This document shows positions 6,951-9,169 of a stretch of DNA of 9,169 bases, piece by piece. The stretch covers positions 1-9,169 of the forward strand of contig DAOTTX010000219.1 of the NCBI GenBank assembly GCA_034437515.1, read 5' to 3'. Both the position numbers and the translations under genes were made by a program. The notes beneath the pieces are model-generated. The model did not search any database, had not been told where the DNA came from, and saw only the letters and a list, made by a program, of their open reading frames with translations. Every line of letters starts with the position of its first letter. The first letter of the stretch is position 1. This stretch comes from DAOTTX01 sp034437515. GTDB lineage: Bacteria > Chloroflexota > Anaerolineae > Aggregatilineales > Phototrophicaceae.

Positions 6951-6972
6951 ACTCTAGAATAAAGACCTCAAA

Positions 6973-8379
6973 ATGACGACACCCTATCGCTATTTCGACC
7001 CGGCGTTGCAAGCGGAAGCCTATGAACTCTATGCAAGTGTTGCTGATCTACCACTGATCTGTCCGCATGGACATGTAAATCCGGCGTTGTTCGCCGATGA
7101 GAACTATACATTTGGTTCTCCGGTGGATTTGCTCATCATCCCTGACCATTATGTTTTCCGAATGTTGTATTCGCAGGGGATCGCCTTAGAAAGTCTGGGC
7201 ATATCACGCCGGGATGGTACGCCAGTGGAGACCGACCACCGCAAAATCTGGCAGACGGTCGCCGATCACTGGCATCTGTTCAACGGAACGCCGACGAGCA
7301 TCTGGATACGTGATGAACTACGCGAAGTTTTCGGTGTAAACGCGAAGCTCAATAGCCGGAATGCACAGACAGTATACGATCAGATTGCAGATACTCTCGC
7401 TCAACCGGGGTTTACGCCGCGCAATTTATTTGAGCAGTTCAACATCGAGTTGTTAGCGACGACAGATGCGGCGACGGATACCCTTGAGCATCACCGCATC
7501 ATCCGTGAAAGTGATTGGTCGGGGCGCGTCATCCCAACCTTCCGTCCAGATGCGGTCGTTAACCTTGACCATCCCGACTGGCAAGACAGCATCAACACGT
7601 TGAGTAAAGTCTCCGGCGTGACGGTTTCCAGCTATGCAACTTACATGCGAGCGTTGGAAGCGCGGCGGGACTTCTTCCGGTCAATGGGTGCAACAGCTAC
7701 CGATCACGCCGCGCTGACACCTTATACCGAGAACCTCTCTGACAACGAAGCTGAAGCCATCTTCAAACGGGCGATTAAAGGTGAGGCGACCACCAAGGAT
7801 GCACGACGCTTCACCGGGCATATGCTCATCCAAATGGCACAGATGAGCATCGAAGATGGCTTGACGATGCAGTTACACATCGGGTCGTACCGGAACCACA
7901 ATCAACGGTTGTTCGAGCGTTTCGGGCGTGATATGGGCGCTGATATTCCTATCCAGACCGAATTTACCCGCAACCTCAAACCGTTGTTGGATCGAGTTGG
8001 TAGCAACACCGACCTGACAATTGTCCTGTTTACGCTGGATGAAACCACCTACAGCCGTGAGCTTGCCCCGCTCGCCGGGCATTACCCGTCTCTGTTGTTG
8101 GGGCCGCCCTGGTGGTTTTTCGACAGTTGGAACGGCATGAATCACTTTTTCGACCGGGTGATGGAAACCGCCGGAATCTACAACACAGCCGGTTTCAATG
8201 ATGATACCCGCGCCTTCCCCTCGATACTGGCCCGTCACGATGTGTGGCGACGGGCATCAGCGAATTGGTTAGCTTCACTGCTGGTGCGTGGATTTATCGA
8301 CGCGACGGACGCCTACCAGATGATACGGGCACTGGCCTACGGTCTTACGAAACACGCTTACGGATTAGACGAAAGCTGA
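6973..8379 (+). CDS. uxaC: Uronate isomerase (glucuronate/galacturonate isomerase)
   Basis: A 468-residue member of the amidohydrolase superfamily, the usual length for UxaC (about 470). It isomerises D-glucuronate to D-fructuronate and D-galacturonate to D-tagaturonate in the cytoplasm, the first intracellular step of hexuronate breakdown. Visible signatures are CPHGHVNP (residues 30-37, metal-binding His32 and His34), PDHYVFRM, the long QLHIGSYRNHNQRLFERFG segment that matches the conserved 'LHiGa.RnhN' motif, and the C-terminal FNDDTRAFPSILARHDVWRR. The ATG at 6973 begins MTTPYRYFDP, a normal UxaC N-terminus. No good Shine-Dalgarno precedes it in the leader, which is odd beside the perfect-consensus promoter. 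The gene ends in TGATG, sharing one base with the start of uxaE, so the two form an operon. Confidence 0.95.
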   Translation: MTTPYRYFDPALQAEAYELYASVADLPLICPHGHVNPALFADENYTFGSPVDLLIIPDHYVFRMLYSQGIALESLGISRRDGTPVETDHRKIWQTVADHWHLFNGTPTSIWIRDELREVFGVNAKLNSRNAQTVYDQIADTLAQPGFTPRNLFEQFNIELLATTDAATDTLEHHRIIRESDWSGRVIPTFRPDAVVNLDHPDWQDSINTLSKVSGVTVSSYATYMRALEARRDFFRSMGATATDHAALTPYTENLSDNEAEAIFKRAIKGEATTKDARRFTGHMLIQMAQMSIEDGLTMQLHIGSYRNHNQRLFERFGRDMGADIPIQTEFTRNLKPLLDRVGSNTDLTIVLFTLDETTYSRELAPLAGHYPSLLLGPPWWFFDSWNGMNHFFDRVMETAGIYNTAGFNDDTRAFPSILARHDVWRRASANWLASLLVRGFIDATDAYQMIRALAYGLTKHAYGLDES

Positions 8380-9077
8380 TGGAAATCATGACATTACCCG
8401 TCATCGAACGCTCATATGTCGAACACAATGGCACCCGATACGCACGCTTACAAGGCGAGAAAAAACTGATCGTCGCGGGTGACGTTACCGGTTTCGAAGG
8501 CGAAGAACAAGAAGCGGGGGCGTTGGTATGCACGCTTTCCGCTGTCAACGCCGCACAACTCAGGCAGCGTCTGCCCTGGCTGCGTCCGGCATCGCTGGGT
8601 CTGGAGACATCCGCCGGTTTTGGGGATCGCCTGGGGTGCGCGACGGTCGGACATCTTATGGCAGTGGGGGAGTTGGACGTCGCGCCGGTCTTGGCACAAC
8701 AATCTGTGCGGGAAAACGCACGTACCGGACGCACGCCGCAGCAGGTCGTGGATGACGCCCTGTGGGGCGCGTTTGAGTTCGGTTGGCGCAAACCCTGGGG
8801 CGCGGACGCCGATCACCTGAAAACAATTGACGACATCACACCATTCGTTGCGGCAGGGTATACGTTCTACACGATAGATCCAGGCGATCATGTCGATGAC
8901 GCCGCTGAGGAAGACGACGCGAAGACCCTGCGTGAGAAGGCCGCCCGGCTGGACTGGCAAACCCTACGGACAGATCTGGACACATTGATCGAACGGTTAA
9001 CCCACACGAAGATACTCCAATTCACGGAATTAGGTATCTTACGTGCGGTGGTGAAATCGTATCTGTTCAGGGGGTGA
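8379..9077 (+). pseudogene. uxaE: Truncated tagaturonate/fructuronate epimerase (N-terminal half only)
   Basis: Codons from 8379 encode 232 residues that match the N-terminal half of UxaE, which epimerises D-tagaturonate to D-fructuronate. Recognisable blocks are SAGFGDRLGCATVGH (78-91), PVLAQQSVREN (103-113), RTPQQVVDDALWG (118-130), GADADHLKT (141-149) and FYTIDPGDHVDD (163-174). The family is about 480 residues long. Here the frame stops at TGA 9075-9077, just after LGILRAVVKSYLFRG, where relatives continue as an 'AvKYG' helix into a second half with a conserved SLHSGSDKF-type block. No other frame continues it in the remaining bases, so a deletion is likelier than a simple frameshift. The start overlaps the uxaC stop (TGATG); an upstream in-frame extension to 8244 lies within uxaC and is not used. 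A second ATG at 8388 is possible. The fragment is probably non-functional, though a split or shortened form is not excluded. Confidence 0.75.
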
Positions 9078-9110
9078 AAACAGGAGAAATTAAGGGTACA
9101 CTATTGGCCT

Positions 9111-9169
9111 ATGAATGAGCTATCGTCTCCACCCACCGATTTCGAAATCACACCAGAGGATTGGCAGCA
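9111..9169 (+). CDS. Start of an unidentified gene (partial, runs off the window)
   Basis: An ATG at 9111 opens a frame of 19 complete codons (MNELSSPPTDFEITPEDWQ) with no stop before the window ends. It lies 33 bp after the uxaE stop and in a different frame. Upstream GGAGAA (9083-9088) is too distant for a good ribosome site and AAGGG (9092-9096) is weak. The FEITPEDW string is loosely like the opening of YcxB-type small membrane proteins ('yelTpeDy'), but 19 residues cannot establish a family. If real, it marks where unrelated sequence begins after the truncated epimerase. Confidence 0.35.
   Translation, partial: MNELSSPPTDFEITPEDWQ

Noticed and set aside
7061..7072. GTCC-GCAT-GGAC inverted repeat early in uxaC.
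   Set aside because: It is short, lies in a conserved protein motif and has no promoter elements around it.
7068..7079. TGGACATGTAAA, a 10/12 match to the operator palindrome, 161 bp downstream inside uxaC (possible auxiliary operator).
   Set aside because: The bases encode the metal-binding His-Gly-His-Val stretch, so the match is largely forced by protein sequence, and it lacks the second half-site.

Overview
The window reads as a carbohydrate-catabolism locus from a free-living bacterium. Base composition is moderately GC-rich. The hairpin-plus-G-rich repeat at the left edge resembles dispersed intergenic repeats common in Chloroflexota genomes, so a Chloroflexota (Anaerolineae-like) host is my best guess. 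That rests on pattern memory, not on a search.

Layout: (1) positions 1-50 hold a hairpin repeat. (2) Positions ~49-312 hold the badly frameshifted C-terminal remnant of a zinc-type (MDR) sugar-alcohol or sugar-acid dehydrogenase on the + strand. (3) Positions 6884 down to 288 hold a tight four-gene minus-strand operon: an alpha/beta-hydrolase esterase, a GH38-like glycosidase, a neutral-ceramidase-fold zinc hydrolase and a GH2 glycosidase. The first two genes are 11 bp apart and the last three are joined by ATGA stop/start overlaps. (4) Positions 6885-6972 are a compact divergent control region. (5) On the + strand, uxaC (uronate isomerase) is followed by a one-base TGATG overlap and a uxaE (tagaturonate epimerase) gene that stops after about half the family's usual length. 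(6) At the right edge a new short reading frame begins.

UxaC isomerises D-glucuronate to fructuronate and D-galacturonate to tagaturonate. UxaE would interconvert the two keto-acids so that both enter one branch. The divergent operon looks like an intracellular processing set, since none of the four proteins has a signal peptide. It probably removes acyl groups and sugars from a uronic-acid-containing oligosaccharide or glycoconjugate imported from outside. No transporter or regulator gene is present in the window.

The most striking non-coding signal is in the divergent region. A perfect-consensus sigma-70-type promoter (TTGACA, 17 bp, TATAAT) faces uxaC. Its spacer holds a perfect 12-bp palindrome, TGGACATGTCCA. 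The same AT block also serves as the -10 of an opposing promoter (TTGAAC, 17 bp, TATTAT) for the hydrolase operon, which would place the palindrome over that operon's start site. One operator could therefore control both arms. Other points are a truncated uxaE, a decayed dehydrogenase, a ceramidase-fold protein with Asn where the catalytic Ser is expected, and a GH2 without the beta-glucuronidase N-x-K signature.
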